Of a DNA stretch of 18,373 nucleotides, positions 1 to 7,607 are shown in pieces. The stretch spans positions 1 through 18,373 of the forward strand of contig JAIDLO010000003.1 in the NCBI GenBank assembly GCA_029050995.1, given 5' to 3'. This stretch comes from Eubacterium sp. GTDB taxonomy: Bacteria > Bacillota > Clostridia > Oscillospirales > Acutalibacteraceae. The notes beneath the pieces are model-generated. The model worked only from the letters and a program-made list of their open reading frames with translations, was not told the DNA's origin and did no database searches. Numbering within the stretch: position 1 is the stretch's first letter; each line of letters begins with the position of its first letter. A program made the translations under genes and the position numbers.

Positions 1-95
1 TTTCACATAGATTAAAAGATTACAAATATGTTACACTTTTAACTGTTCCAAAGCGAAAGGCAGAAGCCGATCAAATTGTGAGGAAGTTTTTATGA
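1..95 (+). CDS. 3' end of an unidentified upstream gene (partial)
   Basis: The frame beginning at base 3 is open from the window edge to a TGA at 93-95. It encodes about 30 residues, ending in TVPKRKAEADQIVRKFL. The TGA overlaps the ATG of the CHAP-domain gene (92-94) as ATGA, a common sign of translational coupling inside an operon, and the Shine-Dalgarno of the next gene lies within this reading frame. The tail is basic and looks like a helical C-terminus. It is too short to assign a family. The alternative is that this stretch is an untranslated leader; I found no riboswitch in it. The open frame together with the stop/start overlap favours a real gene end. Confidence 0.5.
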   Translation, partial: SHRLKDYKYVTLLTVPKRKAEADQIVRKFL

Positions 96-745
96 ATAAT
101 ATTTTGAAAAAAATAATCCTTGGTATTATAACGATTGTAATGATTTTTACATTACTCCCGACTGCAGCACTTGCAGCAGAAGAAGATTTTGAACCAAGAT
201 TATCAGCACCAACAAGCAGCAATCCATATTATAACAGAACGCTTAATGTTTATGCACAGCAGGGATATGGAATGCCGAACTGCACAGCTTATGCTTACGG
301 AAGAATTTATGAGATAACAGGAGAAGCTCCTCTTATCAAAGCCGGCAATGCAGGAGATTGGTGGTTTATCAACAAAAGAAACGGATATTACGAATACGGC
401 AGTGAACCAAGAGTTGGAGCTATCGCCTGCTGGAGTGGTCATGTTTCCGTTGTTGAAGCCGTAGACGGCAATACCGTTACGATATCCGAATCTCATTGGG
501 GCGGCAGATATTTCAACACAAAGGTATACAGCAATCCAAGCCACAACACCTACCAATACTTTTATGGATATATTTACGCTTCCAATTCTATTTTTGAGGA
601 AGAACCTGTTTACAGCTACACACAGGAGGTTTCAGAATTTGCTGAATGCACACCGAATCCTTTTGCTGAAACAGAATTAACAACAATGGAAAGCGAACCT
701 GTTCTTCTTATGAACAGCCCAATGCTGACAAATGCAGTTGGCTAA
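92..745 (+). CDS. Secreted CHAP-domain cysteine peptidase/amidase
   Basis: A 217-aa exported protein, probably a cell-wall hydrolase. Residues 1-28 form a signal peptide: two lysines, a hydrophobic core, then a TAALA/AEE signal-peptidase I site. Residues about 50-165 fit a CHAP domain: the presumed nucleophile C64 in PNCTAYAYGR, then RVGAIACWSGHVSVVEAV carrying the catalytic H117, and a polar residue in ISESHW (E133) as possible third member. CHAP enzymes cleave peptidoglycan stem peptides or the amide bond to muramic acid; that activity is inferred from the family. No SH3, LysM or sortase motif is visible. The last 50 residues are Glu/Thr/Ser-rich and of unknown role. The ATG is preceded by GTGAGGAAG and overlaps the upstream gene stop. 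A terminator follows, so this gene ends its transcription unit. Confidence 0.8.
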   Translation: MNNILKKIILGIITIVMIFTLLPTAALAAEEDFEPRLSAPTSSNPYYNRTLNVYAQQGYGMPNCTAYAYGRIYEITGEAPLIKAGNAGDWWFINKRNGYYEYGSEPRVGAIACWSGHVSVVEAVDGNTVTISESHWGGRYFNTKVYSNPSHNTYQYFYGYIYASNSIFEEEPVYSYTQEVSEFAECTPNPFAETELTTMESEPVLLMNSPMLTNAVG

Positions 746-771
746 ACTTAAAATGTATATATACTATTTAT

Positions 772-802
772 AAAGCATATGATTTATTTCATATGCTTTT
801 TC
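772..802 (+). terminator. Rho-independent terminator after the CHAP gene
   Basis: An 11-bp inverted repeat AAAGCATATGA / TCATATGCTTT encloses a 6-nt loop and runs into TTTCTTTTT. It separates the CHAP gene from the heat-shock promoter. Confidence 0.8.
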
Positions 803-859
803 TTTTTATTGCCTAAATAGCACTATTATGAATAAATTGCTAATTTTTTCAAAAAAGTG

Positions 860-888
860 TTGACAAAACAAAATAATGGATATAATAT
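860..888 (+). promoter_or_regulatory. Sigma-A promoter of the hrcA operon
   Basis: TTGACA at 860-865 is a perfect -35. The -10 lies in TATAATAT (881-888): TATAAT gives a 15-nt spacer, TAATAT (883-888) gives 17 nt. The start of transcription should fall at or just before the CIRCE operator. Confidence 0.75.
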
Positions 889-899
889 AAGTACAGCAG

Positions 900-926
900 T
901 TAGCACTCGAGCGTTAAGAGTGCTAA
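900..926 (+). promoter_or_regulatory. CIRCE operator (HrcA binding site)
   Basis: A perfect inverted repeat, TTAGCACTC-N9-GAGTGCTAA, exactly the CIRCE consensus bound by HrcA. It lies just downstream of the -10 box and 23 bases before the hrcA start codon. Binding of HrcA here represses hrcA-grpE-dnaK(-dnaJ) in unstressed cells. This is established knowledge for Firmicutes. Confidence 0.97.
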
Positions 927-949
927 TTTGTAAAAAGGTGGTGAAAAAC

Positions 950-1987
950 TTGATAGGAGAACGACAGGCGGCAATATTAAGCATTATTATTGACAGCTAT
1001 ATCAAAACCGGCGAACCTATCGGTTCAAAAACTCTTGCAAGTTTACTGCCTTACAGAATTTCGAGCGCAACGATACGAAACGAAATGGCGTATCTTTCAG
1101 AACTTGGATTCTTAGAACAAATGCACACCAGCGGCGGAAGAATACCAAGCAAGGCTTCATACAGATATTATGTGAACAATCTTTTGGTTTCAAAGGAATT
1201 AACCGATTACGAAAAAGCATATATTATTGAACGCCTTTCCGTTAATGCAGGCGATCCCGAAAGACTTCTGCATGATGCGGCAACTCTGCTTGCCGATACA
1301 ACACATTGCGCAGCTTTCTTCAACACAATCAAGGATGAGTTTGACAGCATCCAAGGCGTTGATTTAATTCCGGCAGGAAACGGCAAAGCAATGCTTGTTA
1401 TGCTGACAGTCGGCGGAAAAATCAAATCCTCCGTTTGCAGGCTTGACTGCCCTGTCGACAGTGATTTCAAATCTATTTTCTATTATCTAATGTCGGAATA
1501 CTTTATCGGCACACCGCTTACAGATGTTAACATAGGGCTCATTCAAAGCACCGTTCCTGTATTAGGTGCAAGAGCATTTGATATGCTTCCTGTTTTAACA
1601 AGCCTTTGTTCCCTTTGCAGAGAGGCTTCCGAAAGCACCTTATATGTTGACGGCGAAACAAATCTGTTTTCGCACGAGGAGCTTGGAAACGGCGTATACA
1701 GGCTTTTATCCTTTCTTGCTGCAAAAGACCATTTAAAGCAGATTATGGAAGAATATGCAAAGCACGGCAAAGAAACAGAGCTTTTAATCGGCAATGAAAA
1801 TTATCATTACGAATTAAAGAATACAACAACGGCACTTGCAAAATTCAATTACAACAACAGCCAGACGGCAGTTTTAGGCATTATAGGCTCAACAAGAATA
1901 GATTATGCTTCTATTCTTCCGAGAGTTGAATATATAATGAAAACAGTTAAAGAATTTCTCCAAAAGGGAGGCGTTACATTTGAGTAA
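950..1987 (+). CDS. hrcA: Heat-inducible transcription repressor HrcA
   Basis: A 345-aa CIRCE-binding repressor, the usual length for the family. The N-terminal winged helix-turn-helix (about residues 1-80) starts LIGERQAAILSIIIDSYIKT and contains the hallmark SSATIRNEMAYLSELGFLEQ and SGGRIPSKASYRYYVN. The rest is the GAF-like dimerisation/inserted domain. I chose the TTG at 950 because other HrcA proteins start at this point and because AAGGTGGTG sits 6 nt upstream. The in-frame ATG at 857 lies upstream of the -35 and cannot be the start. The frame ends GVTFE and overlaps grpE by 8 nt, so the two are coupled. HrcA folding depends on GroEL in studied species; groESL is not in this window. Confidence 0.96.
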   Translation: MIGERQAAILSIIIDSYIKTGEPIGSKTLASLLPYRISSATIRNEMAYLSELGFLEQMHTSGGRIPSKASYRYYVNNLLVSKELTDYEKAYIIERLSVNAGDPERLLHDAATLLADTTHCAAFFNTIKDEFDSIQGVDLIPAGNGKAMLVMLTVGGKIKSSVCRLDCPVDSDFKSIFYYLMSEYFIGTPLTDVNIGLIQSTVPVLGARAFDMLPVLTSLCSLCREASESTLYVDGETNLFSHEELGNGVYRLLSFLAAKDHLKQIMEEYAKHGKETELLIGNENYHYELKNTTTALAKFNYNNSQTAVLGIIGSTRIDYASILPRVEYIMKTVKEFLQKGGVTFE

Positions 1988-2504
1988 AAAAGAAAAAGAA
2001 AATCTTGAAGTTGAGGAAGCTGTTCAGGACGAAGCAGTGAAAGATGCTGAAACCGAGAAAGCGGCAGAAGAAAACACAGCAGACAAAGAGCTTGCCGATA
2101 CAAAGGATCAGCTTTTAAGAACGACTGCTGAGTATGCAAATTTCAGAAAGCGAAGCGAAAAAGAAAAGCAGGATGCTTATGTGTTTGCAAAATCAGAAAC
2201 AATCAAGGAGCTTTTGCCTGTTATCGACAATCTTGAAAGAGCGCTTGCAAGCGAAAGCGAGGATTACGAAAGCCTTAAAAAAGGCGTTGAATTAACATTC
2301 AACAATCTTGTAGCCACACTTGGCAAATTAGGGGTTGAAATCTTCGGAGCACCCGGAGAAGAATTTGATCCGAATCTTCACAATGCGGTTATGCACATTG
2401 AAGATGAAAATTATAAAAACGGAGAAATCGTTGATGTATTCCAGAAGGGATATAAAATAAACGATAAAATAATAAGACCAGCTATGGTTAAATCAGCAAA
2501 TTAA
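1980..2504 (+). CDS. grpE: Nucleotide exchange factor GrpE
   Basis: A 174-aa cytoplasmic co-chaperone that releases ADP from DnaK. The first 35 residues are very acidic and lysine-rich (disordered tail). A long heptad-like helix spans about residues 35-90, including DQLLRTTAEYANFRKRSEKEK. The C-terminal beta domain carries GEEFDPNLHNAVMHIED and the family-typical end GYKINDKIIRPAMVKSAN. It starts with TTG at 1980, preceded by AAAGGGAGG inside the end of hrcA. It is the second gene of the CIRCE operon, with 15 nt to dnaK. Confidence 0.96.
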   Translation: MSKKEKENLEVEEAVQDEAVKDAETEKAAEENTADKELADTKDQLLRTTAEYANFRKRSEKEKQDAYVFAKSETIKELLPVIDNLERALASESEDYESLKKGVELTFNNLVATLGKLGVEIFGAPGEEFDPNLHNAVMHIEDENYKNGEIVDVFQKGYKINDKIIRPAMVKSAN

Positions 2505-2519
2505 CAGGAGGAAATTATC

Positions 2520-4346
2520 ATGGGAAAAATTATTGGTATTGATTTAGGTACAACAAACAGCTGCGTAAGCGTTATTGAGGGCGGCGAGCCGGTTGTTATC
2601 GCAAACGCAGAAGGCGCAAGAACAACTCCATCTGTTGTTGCTTTCAGTAAGGACGGCGAAAGAATGGTTGGTAATGTTGCAAAACGCCAGGCAATCACAA
2701 ACCCGGAAAAAACAATCAGCTCTATCAAAAGACATATGGGCTCAGACTACAAGGTAGACATTGACGGCAAAGCATACACACCACAGGAAATTTCAGCTAT
2801 CATTCTTCAGAAGCTTAAGGCTGATGCAGAAAGCTATCTTGGCGATACAGTAACAGAAGCAGTTATCACTGTTCCTGCTTACTTCACAGATGCACAAAGA
2901 CAGGCAACAAAAGATGCAGGTAAAATTGCAGGCCTTGAGGTTAAAAGAATCATCAACGAGCCAACAGCTGCTGCTCTTGCTTTCGGTATAGACAAGGAAG
3001 ACGATCAGAAGGTTATGGTTTATGACCTTGGCGGCGGTACATTCGATGTATCTATCATTGAAATGGGAGACGGCGTTCAGGAGGTTCTTGCAACAGCAGG
3101 TAACAACAGCCTCGGCGGCGACGATTTCGATAAAAAGGTTATGGATTGGATTGTTGACGAATTCAAAAAATCAAACGGCATTGACCTTGCAACAGATAAA
3201 ATGGCTATGCAGCGTGTTAAGGAAGCTGCTGAAAAGGCAAAGATTGACCTTTCAGGTATGACAACAGCGCAGATTTCACTTCCATTCATTACAGCTGACG
3301 CTACAGGCCCTAAGCATCTTGAATTAACGCTTTCAAGAGCACAGTTCAATCAGATGACAGCTGACCTTGTTGAAGCAACAATGGGCCCTGTTCGCCAGGC
3401 TATGAAGGACAGCGGACTTTCAATGGGCGAAATTGACAAGGTCCTCCTTGTTGGTGGTTCAACAAGAATTCCTGCAGTTCAGGAAGCTATTCAGAAATTC
3501 AGCGGTAAAGAGCCATTCAAGGGTATCAACCCGGATGAATGTGTTGCTATGGGTGCTGCGCTTCAGGGCGGTGTACTCGGCGGAGATGTTAAAGGACTTC
3601 TTCTCCTTGATGTTACCCCACTTTCACTTGGTATTGAAACAATGGGCGGTGTAAACACAGTTATCATTGAAAGAAACACAACAATTCCTACTAAGAAATC
3701 ACAGATTTTCTCTACTGCTGCTGATAACCAGACTTCCGTTGAGGTTCATGTTCTTCAGGGCGAAAGAGAATTTGCAAAAGACAATAAGACCTTAGGTATG
3801 TTCCATCTTGACGGCATTCTTCCTGCTCGTCGTGGTGTTCCACAGATTGAGGTTACATTTGATATTGACGCAAACGGTATCGTTCATGTATCCGCAAAGG
3901 ATTTAGGCACAGGTAAAGAGCAGAACATCAGCATTACAGCATCTTCAAATATGAGCAAAGAGGATATCGAAAAGGCTGTTAAAGAGGCTGAGCAGTTTGC
4001 TGACGAGGATAAGAAGAAGAGAGAAGCTGTTGATCTTAAGAACGGCGCTGAACAGATGGTTTACCAGACAGAAACACTCCTTTCCGAGAACGGAGATAAG
4101 TTCAGTGCAGACGACAAGAGCGCGCTTGAAACAAAGACAGAAGCATTAAAAGAAGCTCTTAAGGGCGATGATCTTGATGCAATCAAAGCAGTTCAGGAAG
4201 ATCTTCAGACTAAGTTCTACGAAGTATCTCAGAAGCTTTATCAGGCAGCGCAGGCTGCACAGGGTGCAGACCCAACAGCTCAGCAGGCTCCTAACGGCGG
4301 CGCTGATTACACAGATGCTGACTACACAGAGGTTGAAGATAACTAA
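2520..4346 (+). CDS. dnaK: Chaperone DnaK (Hsp70)
   Basis: A 608-aa ATP-dependent chaperone. The nucleotide-binding domain shows GIDLGTTNSCVSV (residues 6-18), NEPTAAALAFG (146-156), VYDLGGGTFDVS (168-178) and LVGGSTRIPAVQ (310-321). The conserved interdomain linker LLLLDVTP lies at 360-367, followed by the substrate-binding beta domain (SLGIETMGG onward) and the helical lid. The NBD lacks the insertion seen in proteobacterial DnaK, as expected for Firmicutes. The C-terminus is an acidic tail ending DADYTEVEDN. Ribosome site AGGAGG, 9 nt before ATG. It works with GrpE and DnaJ from the same operon. Confidence 0.98.
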   Translation: MGKIIGIDLGTTNSCVSVIEGGEPVVIANAEGARTTPSVVAFSKDGERMVGNVAKRQAITNPEKTISSIKRHMGSDYKVDIDGKAYTPQEISAIILQKLKADAESYLGDTVTEAVITVPAYFTDAQRQATKDAGKIAGLEVKRIINEPTAAALAFGIDKEDDQKVMVYDLGGGTFDVSIIEMGDGVQEVLATAGNNSLGGDDFDKKVMDWIVDEFKKSNGIDLATDKMAMQRVKEAAEKAKIDLSGMTTAQISLPFITADATGPKHLELTLSRAQFNQMTADLVEATMGPVRQAMKDSGLSMGEIDKVLLVGGSTRIPAVQEAIQKFSGKEPFKGINPDECVAMGAALQGGVLGGDVKGLLLLDVTPLSLGIETMGGVNTVIIERNTTIPTKKSQIFSTAADNQTSVEVHVLQGEREFAKDNKTLGMFHLDGILPARRGVPQIEVTFDIDANGIVHVSAKDLGTGKEQNISITASSNMSKEDIEKAVKEAEQFADEDKKKREAVDLKNGAEQMVYQTETLLSENGDKFSADDKSALETKTEALKEALKGDDLDAIKAVQEDLQTKFYEVSQKLYQAAQAAQGADPTAQQAPNGGADYTDADYTEVEDN

Positions 4347-4364
4347 TCAAGAATAAACAACAAA

Positions 4365-4394
4365 GGTATCCCGTTCTTTACTGCACGGGATACC
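4365..4394 (+). promoter_or_regulatory. Intercistronic hairpin between dnaK and dnaJ
   Basis: The 10-bp perfect stem GGTATCCCGT / ACGGGATACC with a 10-nt loop lies in the 79-nt gap between dnaK and dnaJ. It is followed by GCTTTAAAATAAC, not a run of T, so it is a poor terminator. It is more likely an attenuator or an mRNA-end stabiliser that lowers dnaJ output relative to dnaK (inference). Confidence 0.7.
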
Positions 4395-4425
4395 GCTTTA
4401 AAATAACTTACTTACGGAGGCAATT

Positions 4426-5586
4426 ATGCCCGAAGATAAAAGAGATTATTATGAGGTACTTGGCGTTCAGAAAGGTGCCTCTTCGGACGAGATAAAAAAA
4501 GCATACAGAAAAACGGCGAAGAAATATCATCCCGATCTGAATCCAAACGACAAGGTTGCAGAAGAAAAATTCAAGGAATGCAACGAGGCTTACGAGGTGC
4601 TTTCCGATCCCGATAAAAAAGCAAGATACGATCAATTCGGCTTTGCAGGCGTTGATCCGAACTATGGTGCAGGTCAGGGCGGCGGCTTTGGCGGTGGTTT
4701 CGGCTTTGACGGAGATATTGACCTTGGCGATATTTTCTCATCCTTTTTCGGCGGCGGAGGCGGTTTTGGCGGCTTCGGCGGTTCAAACAATCCAAACGCA
4801 CCAAGAAAAGGCAGAGATATTCAGATTCAACTTACGCTTACATTTGAAGAAGCAGCAAAGGGCTGCAAGAAAACCGTTGATGTGCCGAGAGTTGAAAACT
4901 GCAGTGAATGCGGCGGCACAGGTGCGGCAAAGGGTACATCTCCAAAAACCTGTCAGCATTGCGGCGGCAGAGGTGTTATCAATGTTCAGAGCAGAACGGC
5001 ATTCGGCATTATGAACACACAGCGTGCCTGCCCGGATTGTAACGGTACAGGTAAAATCATTGAAAAGCCTTGTCAGAAATGTGCAGGCAAAGGAAAGGTT
5101 CGCCGCAAAAACAAAATTGAAGTGAATATCCCAGCCGGAATTGACAGCAATCAGATTGTAAATATGCGCGGTATGGGCGACACAGGCTCTAACGGAGGCC
5201 CTGCCGGCGATTTGAAAATCATTGTCAACATTAAGCCGCATAAGTATTTTGAACGAGACGGCTTTAATGTTTGGTTTACACAGCATGTTTCATTTGTTGA
5301 GGCAACACTTGGCGCAGAGCTTCAGGTTCCTACACTTGACGGTGCGGTAAAATACAATATGCCTGCGGGAACGCAGCCGGGCGAGGTGTTCAAGCTTAAA
5401 AACAAGGGTATTGACCGACTCAATTCCTTTGGCAAGGGCGATGAATTCGTTAGAATTGTTGTAGATATTCCAAAGAATATTACAAACGAGCAAAAAGAGC
5501 TTCTGAAACAATTTGATGCTGGCAATGCAAATATAAATACTGACAAAGATAAAGAAGGTTTCTTTGACAAATTCAAGAAAAAATGA
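4426..5586 (+). CDS. dnaJ: Chaperone DnaJ (Hsp40, type I)
   Basis: A 386-aa co-chaperone that delivers substrates to DnaK and stimulates its ATPase. The J domain spans residues 6-72 with the essential HPD at 35-37 (KKYHPDLNP). A Gly/Phe-rich linker runs about 72-120. Four CxxCxGxG zinc-binding repeats start at C159, C176, C202 and C216. Two beta-sandwich substrate domains and a dimerisation tail follow. Length and order match canonical type I DnaJ. Ribosome site ACGGAGG. It lies 79 nt after dnaK beyond a strong hairpin and is closed by a terminator, so it is the last gene of the CIRCE operon. Confidence 0.97.
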   Translation: MPEDKRDYYEVLGVQKGASSDEIKKAYRKTAKKYHPDLNPNDKVAEEKFKECNEAYEVLSDPDKKARYDQFGFAGVDPNYGAGQGGGFGGGFGFDGDIDLGDIFSSFFGGGGGFGGFGGSNNPNAPRKGRDIQIQLTLTFEEAAKGCKKTVDVPRVENCSECGGTGAAKGTSPKTCQHCGGRGVINVQSRTAFGIMNTQRACPDCNGTGKIIEKPCQKCAGKGKVRRKNKIEVNIPAGIDSNQIVNMRGMGDTGSNGGPAGDLKIIVNIKPHKYFERDGFNVWFTQHVSFVEATLGAELQVPTLDGAVKYNMPAGTQPGEVFKLKNKGIDRLNSFGKGDEFVRIVVDIPKNITNEQKELLKQFDAGNANINTDKDKEGFFDKFKKK

Positions 5587-5593
5587 TATATAT

Positions 5594-5626
5594 AAGGGTA
5601 GCATAAAAGCTACCCTTGATTTTTTT
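5594..5626 (+). terminator. Terminator after dnaJ
   Basis: Stem AAGGGTAGC / GCTACCCTT (9 bp) with loop ATAAAA, followed by GATTTTTTT. This closes the heat-shock operon. Confidence 0.9.
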
Positions 5627-5643
5627 ATGTTAGGAATAAAACT

Positions 5644-6171
5644 ATGTTCAAAGCACTATCTCATTTCAGGACAATAACAAAGCACAGACATTGCGTTATA
5701 AGGCACTGCATAAAAGCAGGAATTCCCTTTCAGGGATTAAAACACGATTTGTCGAAATACTCCCCTACCGAATTCATTCCGGGCGCAAAATATTATCTCG
5801 GAACAAGATCGCCGAATGAAATGGAGCGACACGAAAAAGGATATTCTGCTGCATGGCTTCATCACAAAGGCAGAAACAAGCATCATTATGAATATTGGAC
5901 AGATTACAACATAAACACAAAAAAAATGGAGCCTGTTAAAATGCCGACAAAATATCTTAAAGAAATGTTTTGTGACCGAGTTGCCGCAAGCAAAATCTAT
6001 CAAGGCAAGGATTACACAGAGGCACATCCGCTTCAATATTTTGAAAACGGAAAAACAAGAAACAATCTTCATCCCGATACTGCGGCAGAGCTTGAAAAGC
6101 TGCTTACCATGCTTAAAGAGAAGGGCGAAGCTGAAACCTTTAAATATCTTAAAAATTTAGAATCGTATTAA
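5644..6171 (+). CDS. DUF5662-family protein
   Basis: A 175-aa cytoplasmic protein matching my recollection of DUF5662, a family common in Clostridia and phages and of unknown function. Key features are an N-terminal basic, His-rich helix (H14, H16, H20), then GLKHDLSKYSPTEFIPGAKY, AAWLHHKGRNKHHYEYWTDY, and a C-terminal MFCDRVAASKIYQGKDY motif. The conserved HD followed by HH..N.HH suggests a metal-binding, HD-like helical fold, but this is inference. TTAGGAA lies 8 nt before the ATG. It sits between two terminators, so it is probably monocistronic; its promoter is unclear and it could depend on read-through from dnaJ. No link to heat shock is known. Confidence 0.75.
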   Translation: MFKALSHFRTITKHRHCVIRHCIKAGIPFQGLKHDLSKYSPTEFIPGAKYYLGTRSPNEMERHEKGYSAAWLHHKGRNKHHYEYWTDYNINTKKMEPVKMPTKYLKEMFCDRVAASKIYQGKDYTEAHPLQYFENGKTRNNLHPDTAAELEKLLTMLKEKGEAETFKYLKNLESY

Positions 6172-6183
6172 CATATAAAAATT

Positions 6184-6222
6184 AAGGCTTACTTACCATT
6201 TGGTAAATAAGCCTTTTTGTTT
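6184..6222. terminator. Bidirectional terminator between convergent genes
   Basis: Arms AAGGCTTA / TAAGCCTT plus inner TTACC / GGTAA, separated by one mismatch, with a 4-nt loop. On the + side it runs into TTTTTGTTTT. On the - side the complement of TAAAAATT gives AATTTTTA. It can therefore serve both the DUF5662 gene (+) and the YerB-like gene (-). Confidence 0.85.
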
Positions 6223-6279
6223 TATTCAAATCTCTGTTCCGGCATAAGCTATTCCTCCATACCGAATAATTTTCTAAAA

Positions 6280-7479
6280 TTACTCTACAGTTACACTTCC
6301 GTTATGATTTGCAGAGGTAAGTGCAATCCAGCTTTTGCCCGGATTTAATTTCAAATCTTTTCCATTTTTATCTTTAAAGGAAAGAATGCCGTTATCTACG
6401 CTCCAGGTAAAATCAACAGCTGTTCCGCAAGAAATCAATTTGCCATTTCCGCTTGTTAAGCTGTAGTTAAGATAGGTTTCCGTGCGTCCTGCACCTTTAT
6501 AATTATTCTTATCAATATAGGTTGAATCTGCATACATTACGATAAGATTGGTAAAGCTTACAGGTGTAGCATAATCAGCCTGGTTTGTATAAACCTTACT
6601 CTCGCTGTTGTAAGCTAAAGTATGTGATCTTGTTCTGGATGAAAATTTAACAGTAACATTTTTGCACGGTACATCCGATACAGGGCTAACCTCTTCTTTA
6701 AAGTTTAATTTTGAGAAGGAGCTTTCATCCAAATCTGTTCGATAATTCTTCTTTTCAACTGCTGCAAGCAGATTTTCGCCAATCAGAACAGCATTATGCG
6801 GGCTAACCTTATCTGATGTTCTTCTGAAGCAGGAGGATACTGTCATACCATCTATATCATCAACACCCTCCTGTTTGATTGTTTCATAGCCGCCGACATA
6901 GCTGCCCTTGCTGTGGCTGCCGCCGAAATGAACATAAACAGAATCAAAAAGCTTTGCAAACTTAACAAAGCTTGGTCTTGCAGAACGCGTTGGACCGATT
7001 TGATCGGGAAGATTTTTCATATCCGCAAAGAACCAGAGCATACGGCTTTCTCCGCCTTCAACCTCGCCTTCAACAACAAGGTCTGCCTTGCTCATATTAT
7101 ACTGCGGTCTTGCTCCCGAAGCATTATCAATAACAACGGAAACAGGTCTTTTACCAATAGCCGCTTCATTATAGTCTGCTTCGCCGGTAAGCGGATTTGT
7201 TATAATTACAGGAGCTTCCGTAGTCGTCGTTGTTGTTTGACTGCTTGTCTCTGTTGGCTCTTCGCCTTTATTATGGAAGAAGCCGAAATAAACGCCGCAA
7301 ACAATAGCAATAACAGCTACAACAGCAGCAACAGCAATAATTATGGTTTTATTCTTGTTCTTGCTGTTTTTTGATTGATTATTTCTTTCTTCTTCATCAT
7401 TCAGTGCATTGATTTCTGCTGCGTCAAAAAATTCCTCAGCAAAATCGTTTTGTTCAAATTCATTATCTTTATTACTCAT
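6280..7479 (-). CDS. Membrane-anchored YerB-like protein (DUF3048)
   Basis: A 399-aa protein. Residues 1-44 are an acidic then basic cytoplasmic segment. A single membrane helix lies at about 45-67, followed by a Glu/Thr/Ser linker (71-90). The extracellular part matches DUF3048: NPLTGEADYNEAAIGKRP, VVIDNASGARPQYNMSKADL, EGEVEGGESRMLWFFAD, QIGPTRSARPSFVKFAKLFD and HFGGSHS, with a beta-rich C-terminal half. B. subtilis YerB is a lipoprotein of unknown function; here a signal anchor replaces the lipobox. The product probably acts at the outer membrane face or wall, but no reaction is known. AAGGAG precedes the ATG. It is divergent from the gene at 7608 and closed by the bidirectional terminator. 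Confidence 0.85.
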   Translation of the reverse strand: MSNKDNEFEQNDFAEEFFDAAEINALNDEEERNNQSKNSKNKNKTIIIAVAAVVAVIAIVCGVYFGFFHNKGEEPTETSSQTTTTTTEAPVIITNPLTGEADYNEAAIGKRPVSVVIDNASGARPQYNMSKADLVVEGEVEGGESRMLWFFADMKNLPDQIGPTRSARPSFVKFAKLFDSVYVHFGGSHSKGSYVGGYETIKQEGVDDIDGMTVSSCFRRTSDKVSPHNAVLIGENLLAAVEKKNYRTDLDESSFSKLNFKEEVSPVSDVPCKNVTVKFSSRTRSHTLAYNSESKVYTNQADYATPVSFTNLIVMYADSTYIDKNNYKGAGRTETYLNYSLTSGNGKLISCGTAVDFTWSVDNGILSFKDKNGKDLKLNPGKSWIALTSANHNGSVTVE

Positions 7480-7504
7480 ATTTATATTCTCCTTTTCTGC
7501 AATA

Positions 7505-7533
7505 ATTTTATCATATTCTATACATAATTTCTA
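7505..7533 (-). promoter_or_regulatory. Possible promoter for the YerB-like gene
   Basis: On the minus strand, TAGAAA - 17 nt - TAAAAT. The -10 is good and the -35 weak. It lies in the 128-nt divergent intergenic region. Confidence 0.35.
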
Positions 7534-7548
7534 CATATTTTTTAATAT

Positions 7549-7577
7549 TTGATTTAATATTTAATTTGTAGTAAAAT
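7549..7577 (+). promoter_or_regulatory. Promoter for the actin-like gene
   Basis: TTGATT (7549-7554) - 17 nt - TAAAAT (7572-7577), with the ribosome site 16 nt downstream of the -10. Confidence 0.6.
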
Positions 7578-7607
7578 AAAAGCAATAAATCTAAGGAAGT
7601 GTATTTT

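Noticed and set aside
1..91. Riboswitch before the CHAP gene (c-di-AMP ydaO type considered)
   Set aside because: The conserved ydaO core segments are absent; only a trivial GGC-AGAA-GCC hairpin is present, and the region reads as an open frame.
857..949. N-terminal extension of hrcA from ATG 857
   Set aside because: It starts ahead of the -35 box and would translate through the promoter and CIRCE; homologous HrcA proteins begin at the TTG at 950.
4556..5014. 152-aa frame inside dnaJ and similar long frames inside dnaK
   Set aside because: They are shadows of strongly conserved chaperone genes, with compositions set by the true frame and no ribosome sites.
6913..7374. 153-aa + strand frame opposite the YerB-like gene
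   Set aside because: Asn/Ser-rich shadow of the minus-strand gene, with no ribosome site or motif.
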